Part shown: in pieces, positions 54,219 through 63,177 of the stretch
Layout: the number at the start of each line of letters is the position of its first letter
Numbering within the stretch: position 1 is the stretch's first letter
Source of the DNA: Actinomycetes bacterium
Lineage (GTDB): Bacteria > Actinomycetota > Actinomycetes > Mycobacteriales > Mycobacteriaceae
Direction of reading: 5' to 3'
NCBI GenBank assembly: GCA_023404955.1
Contig: JAEXZY010000010.1
Location: 62,001-126,000, forward strand
Length of the DNA stretch: 64,000 nt
Translations under genes and position numbers: made by a program
Notes under the pieces: model-generated
The model's input: only the letters and a program-made list of their open reading frames with translations
The model's database searches: none
What the model was told of the DNA's origin: nothing

Positions 54219-55289
54219 TCACCGCCAGCCCAGCAGCACGAACTCCGCGCAGAAGCCCGGCCCCATCGCCATCAGCAGACCTGGCCGGCCGGCCTGAGGC
54301 TTCTTGGCGATGGTGTCGCGCAGCACGTGCAGCACCGACGACGAGGACAGGTTCCCCACCTCGGCCAGCGAGCGCCACGTCAACTCCAGCGCGTCCGGCC
54401 CCAGGTCGAGGGCGGCGGTGATCGCCTCGATCACCTTGGGGCCGCCCGGATGGGAGACCCACGCCGCGATGTCGGTGACCGTGAGATCGTGGGCGCCGAG
54501 AAAGGCGGTCACGTCGTCGGACAGGTACCGATCGATCAGGTCGGGAAGGTTCGGGGACAGCACGAGCGCCAAGCCGCTGCCGCCCACCCGCCAGCCCATG
54601 GTGTCCAGAGAGTCGGGGTAGAGCCTGCTGCGCGAGTCGATCACCGCCGGACCGTGCGGGTCGAGACGACGGCTGCGATCCTCGCCGACGGCGACGACAG
54701 CGGCCGCCCCGTCGCCGAACAGCGCGCTGCCCACCAGGCTCGCCATCGTCGGCTCCACGGCCGGAAAGGTCAGCGAGCACAACTCGACTGAGATCAGCGC
54801 GGCAGCGTGTCCCGGCGCGCCGCGCAGGTAGTCGTGCAGGCGGGCGATCCCGGCTGCCCCTGCGACACAGCCGAGTCCGAACAGCGGAACACGCCGCACA
54901 TCGGCCCGCAGTCCCAGCCGTGTCGCGATGCGCGCGTCCAGCGAGGGCACCGCGATGCCGGTCACCGTCGTGGTCATGATCATGTCGAGTTCGGCGGCGT
55001 GCACACCGGCTTCGTCGAGCGCCGCGGTCAGCGCCTCGCAGGCCAGGTCGGCCGCGTGGTCGAGGTAGATGTCGTTGGCTTCGCCGAAGTCCTGCAGCGT
55101 CTGATACCGCTCGAGGGGCAGCACGAAGTGCCGGCTCTGCACCTTGGCGTTTTCGTGCAGAGCGTGCACCACGCCGGAGACGTCGTCGAACGCGGGCATC
55201 GCGAGGATTGCCTCGGTGATCTCCTGCTGGCTGTAGCGGTGGGCGGGCAGGGCGCCGGCAACGCCGGCGATGACACTGACAGGGCTCAT
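54219..55289 (-). CDS. type III polyketide synthase
   Basis: This 356-residue chalcone-synthase-like enzyme has catalytic Cys141 in FGLGCVAG, His280 in WVSHPGGPK and Asn313 in EVGNLSSSS. It condenses malonyl-CoA units on a fatty-acyl starter to give alkylpyrones, resorcinols or quinone precursors. ATG 55289 overlaps the MmpL stop as ATGA. Mycobacterial clusters of this shape (type III PKS, methyltransferase, oxidoreductase) have been linked to polyketide quinones that carry electrons; assignment of the product here is inference. Confidence 0.93.
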   Translation of the reverse strand: MSPVSVIAGVAGALPAHRYSQQEITEAILAMPAFDDVSGVVHALHENAKVQSRHFVLPLERYQTLQDFGEANDIYLDHAADLACEALTAALDEAGVHAAELDMIMTTTVTGIAVPSLDARIATRLGLRADVRRVPLFGLGCVAGAAGIARLHDYLRGAPGHAAALISVELCSLTFPAVEPTMASLVGSALFGDGAAAVVAVGEDRSRRLDPHGPAVIDSRSRLYPDSLDTMGWRVGGSGLALVLSPNLPDLIDRYLSDDVTAFLGAHDLTVTDIAAWVSHPGGPKVIEAITAALDLGPDALELTWRSLAEVGNLSSSSVLHVLRDTIAKKPQAGRPGLLMAMGPGFCAEFVLLGWR

Positions 55290-57484
55290 GGGCTTATCCG
55301 TTCCGTGTGTTCTCGAGAAGGCACCGCCTGTCCCTCGGTCAGCCCGAGACGGCGATGAATCCGGTTGAGCCGCTTCGGGGCCCACCAGTTCCAGCCCCCC
55401 ATCAAGCGCATGAAGGCGGGCACCGCCACCATGCGCACCAGCGTCGCGTCGGCCAGCACGGCCAGCGTGAGCCCGAGACCGAACATCCGCATGACCGAGG
55501 TGCTGGCCGCGATCAGCGCCGCGAAAGAAATGGACATGATCAACGCGGCGGCGGTGATGATGCGCCCGGTGTAGGCGATGCCGAGCGCCACCGACTCATC
55601 GGAATCGCCGGAGCGTAACCAGATCTCACGAATACGGGCGACCAGGAACACCTCGTAGTCCATGGACAGGCCGAAGGCGATGCAGAACAGCAGCACGGGC
55701 ATGTTCGCGATCAGCGTGCCGGTCGGTGTGGTGCCGAGCCCGCCGAGGTGACCGTCCTGGAACACCCAGACCAGCGCGCCGAACGCCGCGCTCAGCGAGA
55801 GGACATTCAGCACAAGGGCTTTCACCGGGACGACGACACTGCCGGTCAGCAGGAACAGCAGCACGAACATGATCACGCCGATCAAGCCGAGCACAAGGGG
55901 CAGCGTCGACGTGATCGCGGCGACGCTGTCCCGGTTCGCCGCGGCCGTGCCGGTGAGCTCTACCGCCCGGCCGCCCGGCCCCGGCACCGCCTCCAGACGG
56001 TCCAATTGGGTCTCGGAGGCGTCGGAGAACAGCGGTGCGCTGCTGGCCACCGTCAGGTAAGCGGCGCCGTCGCTCTGACCGGCCGGCGCGGACGGCGGTC
56101 CGGCGGGGCGCCCGTCGACATAGGTCCCGGTGGGTGCCGACACCGCGACGACGTCGGGCACGCGGGACAGATCGGTCGCATAGGCCGACAGCTCGGCTCG
56201 GCCCAACCCGCGGGCGTCGGGCAGCACGACGGTGACCGCGGTGTCGGTGTTCTCGGTGAACTCATCGCGCAACTGATCGCCCACCTGATGCGCCGAGGCG
56301 GACCGGGGGAGCACGCGATCGTCGGGAAAGCCCCACCGCACCCCGAGGAACGGTAGGCCCGCGACCACCAGCAGCAGCACCACGGCCAGACCGAGCGGGA
56401 CCGCGCGGCGCATCACGACCCTGGCGCAGCGATACCAGAAACGCTGTTCCACGGGGACGGGTGCAGGCTCGGCCCGGCGCAGCACCCGGCGTGCGAGGCG
56501 GCGCACATCCAGCGCCGCGTGCCGGTCGCCGAGCAGCACCAGCGCTGCCGGGGTGACGATGACCGCCGACGCCGCTGCGAACGCCACCGTCGCCACGCCC
56601 GCGTACGCGAACGACTTCAGGAAATGCATCGGGAAGAGCACCATCACCGACATCGACAGCGCCACCGTCGTCGCCGAGAAGATCACCGTGCGCCCGGCTG
56701 TGGCCATCGTGGTCCGGATGGCCTGTTCTCGGTCGGCACCCGCGGCGAGCTCGTCGCGGTACCGGCTCAGGATCAGCAGGGTGTAGTCGATGGCCAACGC
56801 CAGGCCCATCGCGGTCGCGAGGTTCAGCGCGAAGATCGACACATCGGTGAACGCGGTGACCACCCGCAGCACCGCGAGCGCGCCGACGATCGCCATCACC
56901 CCGATCGCGACCGGCAGCGCGGCGGCCAGCAGGCCGCCGAACACCCACACCAGGACCAGAAAGCTGAGCGGGATCGCCAGGCCCTCCATCAGCAGCAGGT
57001 CGCGTTGCGAGTGCTCGGTGATCTGCACGTTCACCATCGCGGTGCCGCCGGTCTGCACGCTGACGCCGTCGGGCACGTCGCGAGTGACCTGTTCGTCGAT
57101 CTGCTCGGCATAGGTCTGCTGCTCGGCCTCGGTGCCGCTGATACCGACAACGATGAGCCCGGCGGTCCGATCGCGGTTGACGAGGCCGGCCTGGGTGCCG
57201 GGCGGGGTGGTCCATGCGGACGACACGGTGGCGACGTGGGGTCGGCCGCCGACCTGCGCGACGATGCGTTCCCCGGTCTGGCGGGCGGCCGGGCTGTCGA
57301 TGCCGTCGGGTGAGGACACCACGATGACCATCGCGACGTCGCCCTGGCGGAAGGTGTCCGCGAGGGTGCGCGACGCTCTGGCGGATTCGGAGCCGGGGTC
57401 GGCGAACCCGCTCGGGGACAGATGCGCGGCGACCGGCACTCCGATGATCGCCAGGAGTGCGGTGAGGACCGCCGCGGCGGCCAC
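55286..57484 (-). CDS. MmpL-family RND transporter
   Basis: This protein of about 732 residues has twelve transmembrane segments in two halves, with two periplasmic loops and the RND motifs FALNLATAMGLALAIDYTLLILSRYRDEL and FGLSMDYEVFLVARIRE, each with the proton-relay acidic residues. MmpL proteins export lipids. The GTG at 57484 lies inside the first helix, and homologues usually begin about 12 residues earlier; a CTG with GGAG upstream (near 57526) would give a more typical start. Its coupling to the type III PKS suggests that it exports the polyketide. Confidence 0.9.
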   Translation of the reverse strand: MAAAAVLTALLAIIGVPVAAHLSPSGFADPGSESARASRTLADTFRQGDVAMVIVVSSPDGIDSPAARQTGERIVAQVGGRPHVATVSSAWTTPPGTQAGLVNRDRTAGLIVVGISGTEAEQQTYAEQIDEQVTRDVPDGVSVQTGGTAMVNVQITEHSQRDLLLMEGLAIPLSFLVLVWVFGGLLAAALPVAIGVMAIVGALAVLRVVTAFTDVSIFALNLATAMGLALAIDYTLLILSRYRDELAAGADREQAIRTTMATAGRTVIFSATTVALSMSVMVLFPMHFLKSFAYAGVATVAFAAASAVIVTPAALVLLGDRHAALDVRRLARRVLRRAEPAPVPVEQRFWYRCARVVMRRAVPLGLAVVLLLVVAGLPFLGVRWGFPDDRVLPRSASAHQVGDQLRDEFTENTDTAVTVVLPDARGLGRAELSAYATDLSRVPDVVAVSAPTGTYVDGRPAGPPSAPAGQSDGAAYLTVASSAPLFSDASETQLDRLEAVPGPGGRAVELTGTAAANRDSVAAITSTLPLVLGLIGVIMFVLLFLLTGSVVVPVKALVLNVLSLSAAFGALVWVFQDGHLGGLGTTPTGTLIANMPVLLFCIAFGLSMDYEVFLVARIREIWLRSGDSDESVALGIAYTGRIITAAALIMSISFAALIAASTSVMRMFGLGLTLAVLADATLVRMVAVPAFMRLMGGWNWWAPKRLNRIHRRLGLTEGQAVPSREHTERISP

Positions 57485-57618
57485 GATCCGGCGTGGGGCG
57501 GTGAGGGCGAGTGACGCGATGCGGTGCAGCAGCTTCGTCTCCTATCCCATGGAGGGCCTGGAGTGGACACGGGTGCGCTGCCGGTTCGGTTCACGGGGTG
57601 GCGCAGGTGTGACCTAGA

Positions 57619-58314
57619 TCATGGGCGGAGTTCGAAGTGCTGGTAGTCCAGCGGGGTGCGCCAGTGCCCGCCCCAGCGCCAGCCGCCGGTCACGAACGCC
57701 GCGACCGCGGGATCGCCGTCGTGCAGCATGCCGACGTCGCGGCGGGTGCGATCGAGCCAGGGCGTACCGGTGGCCGGCTCGACACCGCCGCGGGCGTCGA
57801 CATAGGGATTGACGAGCGGGTTGATGTCGACGGCGCGGCCGTAGGCGTGCCAGGACCAGCTGGTCGAGCCGGGGATGCCGCGGCAGTTGAACGCCGAGGT
57901 GTTGTTGTCGCGCATCGACAGCTCGTCCTCGGCGCCCGGGTAGCGGGCCGCGCTGTGCATCTTCTCGATCGGGAAGCGCAGCGCGGCGAGCCGCGCGAAC
58001 ACGTCGATGACGGCGTCGGTGATCGCTGCGCCGACCACCAACTCACCGCGGTGCAGGCGGCCGTCGTAGCCCCAGTGATCGAGCTCGACGCGCCGCAGCT
58101 GTTCCGGGGGCACCGGGCAGCCCGGACGCCAGCTGGCGCCCAGGTCAGCGGCGGTGACGGGACGGACAGTGGCCGGTCGCGGCGTTGGGGCAGCCGGTGA
58201 TGTTGTGGCCGTTGAGGTTTCCTGCGTCGACGGTGCGGGAGCCGGTGGAGGTGGGGCGCACTGCACCAGGACGGCCGCCACGGCCACCGCGACAACGAGC
58301 CGTCTCAACCGCAC
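57619..58314 (-). CDS. M15-family (VanY-like) D-Ala-D-Ala carboxypeptidase lipoprotein
   Basis: This 231-residue protein has a signal with a lipobox-like VLVQC (Cys about 19), a Pro/Thr-rich linker and an M15 peptidase core: SMRDNNTSAFNCR, SWHAYGRAVDINP with zinc ligands His and Asp, and the terminal HFELRP. It would trim peptidoglycan peptides at the cell surface. GTG 58314 is chosen as the start before the basic-hydrophobic signal. It is on the same strand as the MmpL operon, 134 bases upstream, but the gap suggests a separate promoter. Confidence 0.85.
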   Translation of the reverse strand: MRLRRLVVAVAVAAVLVQCAPPPPAPAPSTQETSTATTSPAAPTPRPATVRPVTAADLGASWRPGCPVPPEQLRRVELDHWGYDGRLHRGELVVGAAITDAVIDVFARLAALRFPIEKMHSAARYPGAEDELSMRDNNTSAFNCRGIPGSTSWSWHAYGRAVDINPLVNPYVDARGGVEPATGTPWLDRTRRDVGMLHDGDPAVAAFVTGGWRWGGHWRTPLDYQHFELRP

Positions 58315-58465
58315 GACAGCGACGCTACCGACGGACTGCGCGCCTCGCTTAGTCGACCTAATCGCTTTTGTTAGTACAGCTTTCGACATCGATCGTTCGC
58401 CGTTGTTGCTGTGATCTGGGCCATTGTGCGGTTATGATGTGTCCGTCATCACAGAGAGGACGAAC

Positions 58466-58678
58466 ATGGCTGCAATCAGCGAGGGCTCGATGGTCCCGCA
58501 GGAGATGAAGCCGGCGCGCGCCGCTCACCCCGTCAATTGGTTGATCGGGTTCGTGATGGCGACGGTGCTGATCGCCGGGATCGCCGGTGTGGTGCTCGCC
58601 CTGTCGAGCGGGATGCCGACCATCGCGATCGTGGTCGCGCTCATGACCGGAGCGGTGTTCGCCGGCTCCCTCTGCTGA
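58466..58678 (+). CDS. small membrane protein (70 aa), unknown function
   Basis: I do not recognise the family. This 70-residue protein has a short hydrophilic N-terminus and two hydrophobic segments (about residues 24-46 and 50-68), predicting a two-helix hairpin with both ends inside. AGAGAGGA lies eight bases upstream of ATG 58466. It is convergent with the TetR gene and divergent from the M15 peptidase. Confidence 0.6.
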   Translation: MAAISEGSMVPQEMKPARAAHPVNWLIGFVMATVLIAGIAGVVLALSSGMPTIAIVVALMTGAVFAGSLC

Positions 58679-58698
58679 GGCCTTTGCCCGGCGCGGTC

Positions 58699-59265
58699 TC
58701 ACGGCCGTAGCAGAAAATCCACCAACTCCTGCCGCTGTGCGGCAGGGATCTGCGGTGACTTCGAGCTCGACAGGTGCAGCGCGCCGATGCCGATCGCGAA
58801 CAGCCACTGTGACCGCTGCTCCGCGACCTCCTCGCCGAAGCCGCTGTCGAGGAACGCTTGACGTACCGCGGCACGTGCGCGGCGGTCGGCGGCCCTGACG
58901 CTGCGGGCTGCGGCGCGGTCAGTGCGGGCCCATTCCCGCATCGCCCGCTCGAGCATCCACTGACGCGGGCTGACCAGAAATGCGGTCATCTTGATCAGCC
59001 GCTCACGCGCCGGCAGCGTCGCCAATTCGCTGAAGTGACGGTGATCGTCGTCGCGCCACTGCGCCCACGCCGACACCAACGCCGCCTTGTACGCCGCCAT
59101 GTCGGTGAAGTGCCAGTAGAAGCTGCCCTTCGTCATGCCCAATCGGGCTGACAGGGTGTCGATCTTCAACGAGGTGAAGCCGTCCTCGGCGAGGATCGCG
59201 AAGCCGGCTCGCAGCCACTCGTCGGCGGAGCTACGGCCTGCGCCTCGGCGCTCGGATCCTGCCAC
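58699..59265 (-). CDS. TetR/AcrR family transcriptional regulator
   Basis: This 188-residue regulator has an HTH of SLKIDTLSARLGMTKGSFYWHFTDMAAYK and a C-terminal domain with REWARTD. It lies 46 bases downstream of the flavin monooxygenase on the same strand and is probably cotranscribed with it. The two 18-bp palindromes at 60494 and 60531 are good candidate binding sites, giving negative autoregulation and control of the divergent P450 gene. Confidence 0.9.
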   Translation of the reverse strand: MAGSERRGAGRSSADEWLRAGFAILAEDGFTSLKIDTLSARLGMTKGSFYWHFTDMAAYKAALVSAWAQWRDDDHRHFSELATLPARERLIKMTAFLVSPRQWMLERAMREWARTDRAAARSVRAADRRARAAVRQAFLDSGFGEEVAEQRSQWLFAIGIGALHLSSSKSPQIPAAQRQELVDFLLRP

Positions 59266-59311
59266 GGCGCCAGTTTAGGTCCCACCCAGAACCTCATGGC
59301 CCCGACCGAAT

Positions 59312-60481
59312 TCAGACCATCGCGATGGGTGAGATCGCGGCGCCCACGCGCAACGCACCGTCGAGTTCTCGACTGATGTCGTAATCGAAGACGGCGTGCC
59401 CGGCGACGATGTCGACATCGCGTCGGGCCCGCTGTAACGGGTTGTCGAGGAAGTGCGCGCTCGCGCCGGCCGCACCCAGCACATCCCCGATGACTGCGCG
59501 AGATTCGGCCACCACGTGTGCCGCGGTGGCTCGCGCACGTGCGCGAAGCTTCACATCGACTGCGCCACCGCCGGATACCGCCCCCTGCACCTCGTCGGCG
59601 ACCGAGAAGACGAGCGCGCTCAGAGCCGCCATACGCATGGTCGCCTCCGAGAGGCGCATCTTGGCTGCCGGCTGTTCCTTCTGCGCACCACCGCCGTAGG
59701 CGAGGACGCGATCTCCGAGTCGCGCCGCGAACAGGTCCACCACGCGTTCAGCGGTACCCAGCACCGGCATACAGGCTGTCAGGGCCAAGGCTGAGACGAT
59801 CGGCCACCGATACGTGTCGCTCCCGTGCACGGCAGCGCCCGGGCTGGTTCCGGCGTACACCTGCGGCACGCCGACGATGCGATGCGCGGGCACGAAGACG
59901 TCCTCGACGATGACGTCGTTGGAGCCCGTGCCCCGCATGCCCGCGGTGTGCCAGACGTCGGCGACCGTGACGTCGCCGATCGGCAGCGCCGCCAGAGCGG
60001 GGATTATCGACGAGCCGGTGCCCAGGAGGACGCCGACGATCACCCAGTCGGCATGCATGACACCCGTTGCCCAGGACCAACGGCCCGTGATCCGGTAACC
60101 GCCGTCCGCCGACTCACCCCGTCCCGATGGTGCGAGCGGTGCAGGAGCCAAAACAGCTCCGTCGGAGAAGATTTCGTCTTGCGCCTGCTCATCGAACAGC
60201 GCGATCATCCAGTTGTGCAGGGCGTAGAAGCCCAGGGTCCACGCTGACGACGTGCAGCCGTGAGCGAGTTGACGAACCGGCTCGAGCACCGCCGGAAACG
60301 GGGCCTGCGTACCTCCGTAGCGAGCGGGTAAAAGCAGCTCGAAGAGCCCGCTGCTACGAGCCTCGGCGATGGTCTCGTCGGGAAGTCGCCTGAGCTGTTC
60401 GGTCTCATCGGCGCGCTGCGCAATCCGGTCGACGAAGTCGGGGTCGATCACGGTCTGCACGTGAGTCGTCGCGAGCGTCAT
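59312..60481 (-). CDS. acyl-CoA dehydrogenase-fold flavin-dependent monooxygenase (HsaA-like)
   Basis: This 389-residue protein has the ACAD fold but resembles two-component monooxygenases such as HsaA: GLFELLLPARYGG, GRWSWATGVMHADWVIVG and WHTAGMRGTGSNDVIVEDVFVP. It would hydroxylate an aromatic or related substrate with FMNH2 from a reductase. The usual ACAD base Glu is not evident. It is divergent from a cytochrome P450, so both may act in one oxidative pathway. Confidence 0.87.
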   Translation of the reverse strand: MTLATTHVQTVIDPDFVDRIAQRADETEQLRRLPDETIAEARSSGLFELLLPARYGGTQAPFPAVLEPVRQLAHGCTSSAWTLGFYALHNWMIALFDEQAQDEIFSDGAVLAPAPLAPSGRGESADGGYRITGRWSWATGVMHADWVIVGVLLGTGSSIIPALAALPIGDVTVADVWHTAGMRGTGSNDVIVEDVFVPAHRIVGVPQVYAGTSPGAAVHGSDTYRWPIVSALALTACMPVLGTAERVVDLFAARLGDRVLAYGGGAQKEQPAAKMRLSEATMRMAALSALVFSVADEVQGAVSGGGAVDVKLRARARATAAHVVAESRAVIGDVLGAAGASAHFLDNPLQRARRDVDIVAGHAVFDYDISRELDGALRVGAAISPIAMV

Positions 60482-60493
60482 GGCCCGACACTA

Positions 60494-60511
60494 ACATACT
60501 TTAAAGTATGT
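60494..60511. promoter_or_regulatory. operator palindrome 1
   Basis: ACATACTTTAAAGTATGT is a perfect 18-bp palindrome located 12 bases upstream of the flavin monooxygenase start. Its core CATACTT...AAGTATG is shared with palindrome 2. Confidence 0.75.
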
Positions 60512-60530
60512 ACACCGTGCCGCGGTAATG

Positions 60531-60548
60531 CCATACTTCGAAGTATGG
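60531..60548. promoter_or_regulatory. operator palindrome 2 (covers the P450 start codon)
   Basis: CCATACTTCGAAGTATGG is a perfect 18-bp palindrome. The ATG of the P450 gene (60545-60547) lies within its right arm. It differs from palindrome 1 only at the outer pair and the two central bases. Binding there would block both initiation and elongation. Confidence 0.75.
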
Positions 60549-61759
60549 GAGCCAGGCGTTCGGCCGATCCGTCGACACCGACGCCGTTCTGGGACAGCGA
60601 CATCGACACCCGCCTGGCGGACTTCGCCGTGTTGCGGCAACGTAGTGACGGCCTGGAGTTCATCGAGCAGGAGAACGGCTCGGGCTTCTGGTCGGTGACG
60701 TCGTACGCCGGCGTGCGCGCGGTGACCCGCGATCCTGCGCGATTCACGAGCACCCGCGGGTTCTCGCTGGACGACATGCCGCAGGAGCTGCTGGCCATGC
60801 TCGGTTCCATCATCGTGATGGACGACCCCAAGCATCAGCAGTACCGGCGTCTCGTGCAGGTCGCGTTCTCGCCCCGCGCCATCCGACAGATGACCGACTA
60901 CGTCGGCGAACTCGCCGATGCCATCGTCGACGACATCCGGCAGCAACGCACCTTCGACTTCGTCGAGACCGTCGGCGCCAATCTTCCGTTCCAGGTCATC
61001 GCCGACCTCCTCGACATCCCCACCGGGGACAGGCCGAGACTCCGAGAGTTGATCGACCTGATTCTCGGTGTCGACGACCGGGAGGTCAGCAATGTGGAGA
61101 CGAGCCTGCGGGCGGTCACCGAGTTCTTCGAGTACACGATGGATCTGGGCCGGAGCCGTCGCCGGAAGCCCGGTGACGACATCACGTCCCTTCTGATGCA
61201 GGCCGACGTCGACGGGAAGCGCCTGACGGCCGCCGAGTTCGGATCGTTCGTCATCTTGTTGGCGGCTGCGGGTAACGACACCACTCGCACGGGCCTGGCG
61301 TGGGCGATGCACCTTCTCAGCGCGAATCCCGAGCAGAAGCGAGCACTCGCTGCCGATTTCGACGGCCATGCGGGCAACGCCATCGAAGAGGTGCTGCGAT
61401 GGTGCTCGCCGGTGTTGCACATGCGGCGCACAGCGACCGAGGATGTCGCGATCGGCCGGCACGTCCTCGCAGCGGGCGACAAGGTCGTGGTGTGGTACAT
61501 CGCGGCCAACCACGATCCGAGCGTGTTCGCCGATCCGGCGCGTTTCGACATTCACCGCGGCAATGCCCGCGACCACGTCGCCTTCGGTGCCGGCGGACCG
61601 CACTTCTGCCTGGGTGCCGGCCTCGCGCGCATGGAGATGCGGGTGGTACTGAGCAAGCTGCTGGCCGCCTTCCCTGACCTGCACACGACCGCGCCGCCCG
61701 ACACACTCCGATCCGTGTTCGTCCACGGTGTCAAAGCGCTGCCGTGCGCGGTTGATTGA
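60545..61759 (+). CDS. cytochrome P450
   Basis: This 404-residue bacterial P450 has the I-helix AAAGNDTTR with the oxygen-activating Thr, the K-helix EEVLRWCSP and the haem loop FGAGGPHFCLG with Cys355. It resembles CYP125/CYP142-like and related mycobacterial P450s that oxidise sterols or terpenoids, but the substrate is not determinable. ATG 60545 is chosen because it begins the family's N-terminus, although the frame is open to 60461. A terminator-like hairpin follows at 61765. Confidence 0.93.
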   Translation: MGARRSADPSTPTPFWDSDIDTRLADFAVLRQRSDGLEFIEQENGSGFWSVTSYAGVRAVTRDPARFTSTRGFSLDDMPQELLAMLGSIIVMDDPKHQQYRRLVQVAFSPRAIRQMTDYVGELADAIVDDIRQQRTFDFVETVGANLPFQVIADLLDIPTGDRPRLRELIDLILGVDDREVSNVETSLRAVTEFFEYTMDLGRSRRRKPGDDITSLLMQADVDGKRLTAAEFGSFVILLAAAGNDTTRTGLAWAMHLLSANPEQKRALAADFDGHAGNAIEEVLRWCSPVLHMRRTATEDVAIGRHVLAAGDKVVVWYIAANHDPSVFADPARFDIHRGNARDHVAFGAGGPHFCLGAGLARMEMRVVLSKLLAAFPDLHTTAPPDTLRSVFVHGVKALPCAVD

Positions 61760-61764
61760 CGTGC

Positions 61765-61784
61765 AAAACTCGGGCTGAGTTTTT
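61765..61784 (+). terminator. candidate intrinsic terminator after P450
   Basis: AAAACTC (61765-61771) and GAGTTTT (61777-61783) form a seven-base stem around GGGCT, followed by a T. The stem is A+T-rich and therefore weak, but it is the only such hairpin between the P450 gene and the ABC importer. Confidence 0.45.
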
Positions 61785-61824
61785 CCCTCCGAAGAATGCG
61801 CGGGCTTTCGTAGCGTGACGCGGT

Positions 61825-63177
61825 GTGACCGTCCCTGCCTTCTCGCGCCGTCGTGCGCTGCAATTGCTCGGCCTCGCGGGCGGGGCGGCTGTGCTCGCAC
61901 CGGCTCTGGCCGCATGTGGATCGTCGAGCACCAGCTCGGCACTCCCGTCCACCGCGCCGCTATCGGGCCGCTTCGACGGCGTCACGCTCAAACTGCTCGT
62001 GAACCAGCCGCACGTGACATCGTTCCGCGACGTCCTCGCCCCGAAATGGGCCGCAGCAACCGGTGGCACGCTCGACGTCACCGCGTCGCCGTACGACCAG
62101 CTCACCAGCAAGCAGATCCTCGATGTGCAAAGCGGCACTGGTGAATTCGACGTCTTCGACTACTTCTACTTCGGCCTCGGAGACTTGGTCGACGCGGGGG
62201 CACTCACCGAGCTGACGCCGTGGATCGACGCGAATGCCGGACAGATCGGTGTCGACGGATATCTGCGGTCGATCTACGATCCGTACACCCTGCTCGACGG
62301 GAAGCGGTACGGGCTGCCCTACGACGGCGACATCCACATCCTCTTCTACAACGCCGAACTGCTCGATCGGTACAAGGTCACGCCGCCCACCACGTGGGAC
62401 GAATACGACGAGGTCGCTGCGAAGATCACCACCGATGCGCGTGGCGCCGCCTACGGCGCCATCGTGTCCGGCCAACAGGTTCCGATGATCCTCGGCTGTT
62501 CCTACATCAACCGGCTCACCGGATACGGCGGAAACCTGGTCGACAGCACCGGAAAGCCGGCGCTGACCTCCGATGCCTCGATCGCCGCGCTCAAGCACCT
62601 CGTCGCGGTGGCACCTGCGGCCCTGCCGACCCCGCTGCAGATCGGCTTCGACCAGGCCAACACCGCGTTCCTCACCGGTCAGGGCGCACTGCTGGACACC
62701 TGGACCGACATGGCGCTGCGCGCCGAGGATCCGACCGCATCGCAGATCGCCGGCAAATGGGGTGCGGTGTCGCTACCGGTCGGCGGCACCAACACCACGC
62801 CGCGCACCGCGCTGGACGCCGGCTTCGGCCTCGGTATCTCCACCGCGACGAAGAACGCCGACGCCGCAGCGGCTTTCATAAACTGGGCGACGGCCGGCCC
62901 GCAGAACCTCGTGACGTCGTCCACGGCGGGCGCGGGCATCGACCCTGTTCGCGGTGAGGTCCTCGACTCCGAGGGATACGCCAAAGTGGTCACCAAGGCG
63001 ATCGGGCCGATCCGGCAGGGCCTCGGTGGCGATCCTCTGGTGTGGCCGAAGCAGGCCGGTGCGCCGAAGCTGTTGCAGGATCTGGTGGATCAGTTGGCGC
63101 TGGCGATCAGCGGCAGTCAGACCGTCGAGCAGTCGCTGGAGAACGCGCAGCGCGGATGGGAGAGCGCCGCTACATGA
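61825..63177 (+). CDS. ABC transporter extracellular solute-binding protein (family 1)
   Basis: This 450-residue lipoprotein binds a sugar or similar solute outside the membrane. The signal begins with a twin-arginine-like SRRRALQLLGLAGGAAVL and ends with lipobox LAAC, implying Tat export and acylation. The rest follows the family-1 binding-protein pattern: ASPYDQLTSKQILDVQ, DVFDYFYF, YGLPYDGDIHILFYN. ATGA overlap with the permease start confirms the operon. Confidence 0.9.
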   Translation: MTVPAFSRRRALQLLGLAGGAAVLAPALAACGSSSTSSALPSTAPLSGRFDGVTLKLLVNQPHVTSFRDVLAPKWAAATGGTLDVTASPYDQLTSKQILDVQSGTGEFDVFDYFYFGLGDLVDAGALTELTPWIDANAGQIGVDGYLRSIYDPYTLLDGKRYGLPYDGDIHILFYNAELLDRYKVTPPTTWDEYDEVAAKITTDARGAAYGAIVSGQQVPMILGCSYINRLTGYGGNLVDSTGKPALTSDASIAALKHLVAVAPAALPTPLQIGFDQANTAFLTGQGALLDTWTDMALRAEDPTASQIAGKWGAVSLPVGGTNTTPRTALDAGFGLGISTATKNADAAAAFINWATAGPQNLVTSSTAGAGIDPVRGEVLDSEGYAKVVTKAIGPIRQGLGGDPLVWPKQAGAPKLLQDLVDQLALAISGSQTVEQSLENAQRGWESAAT

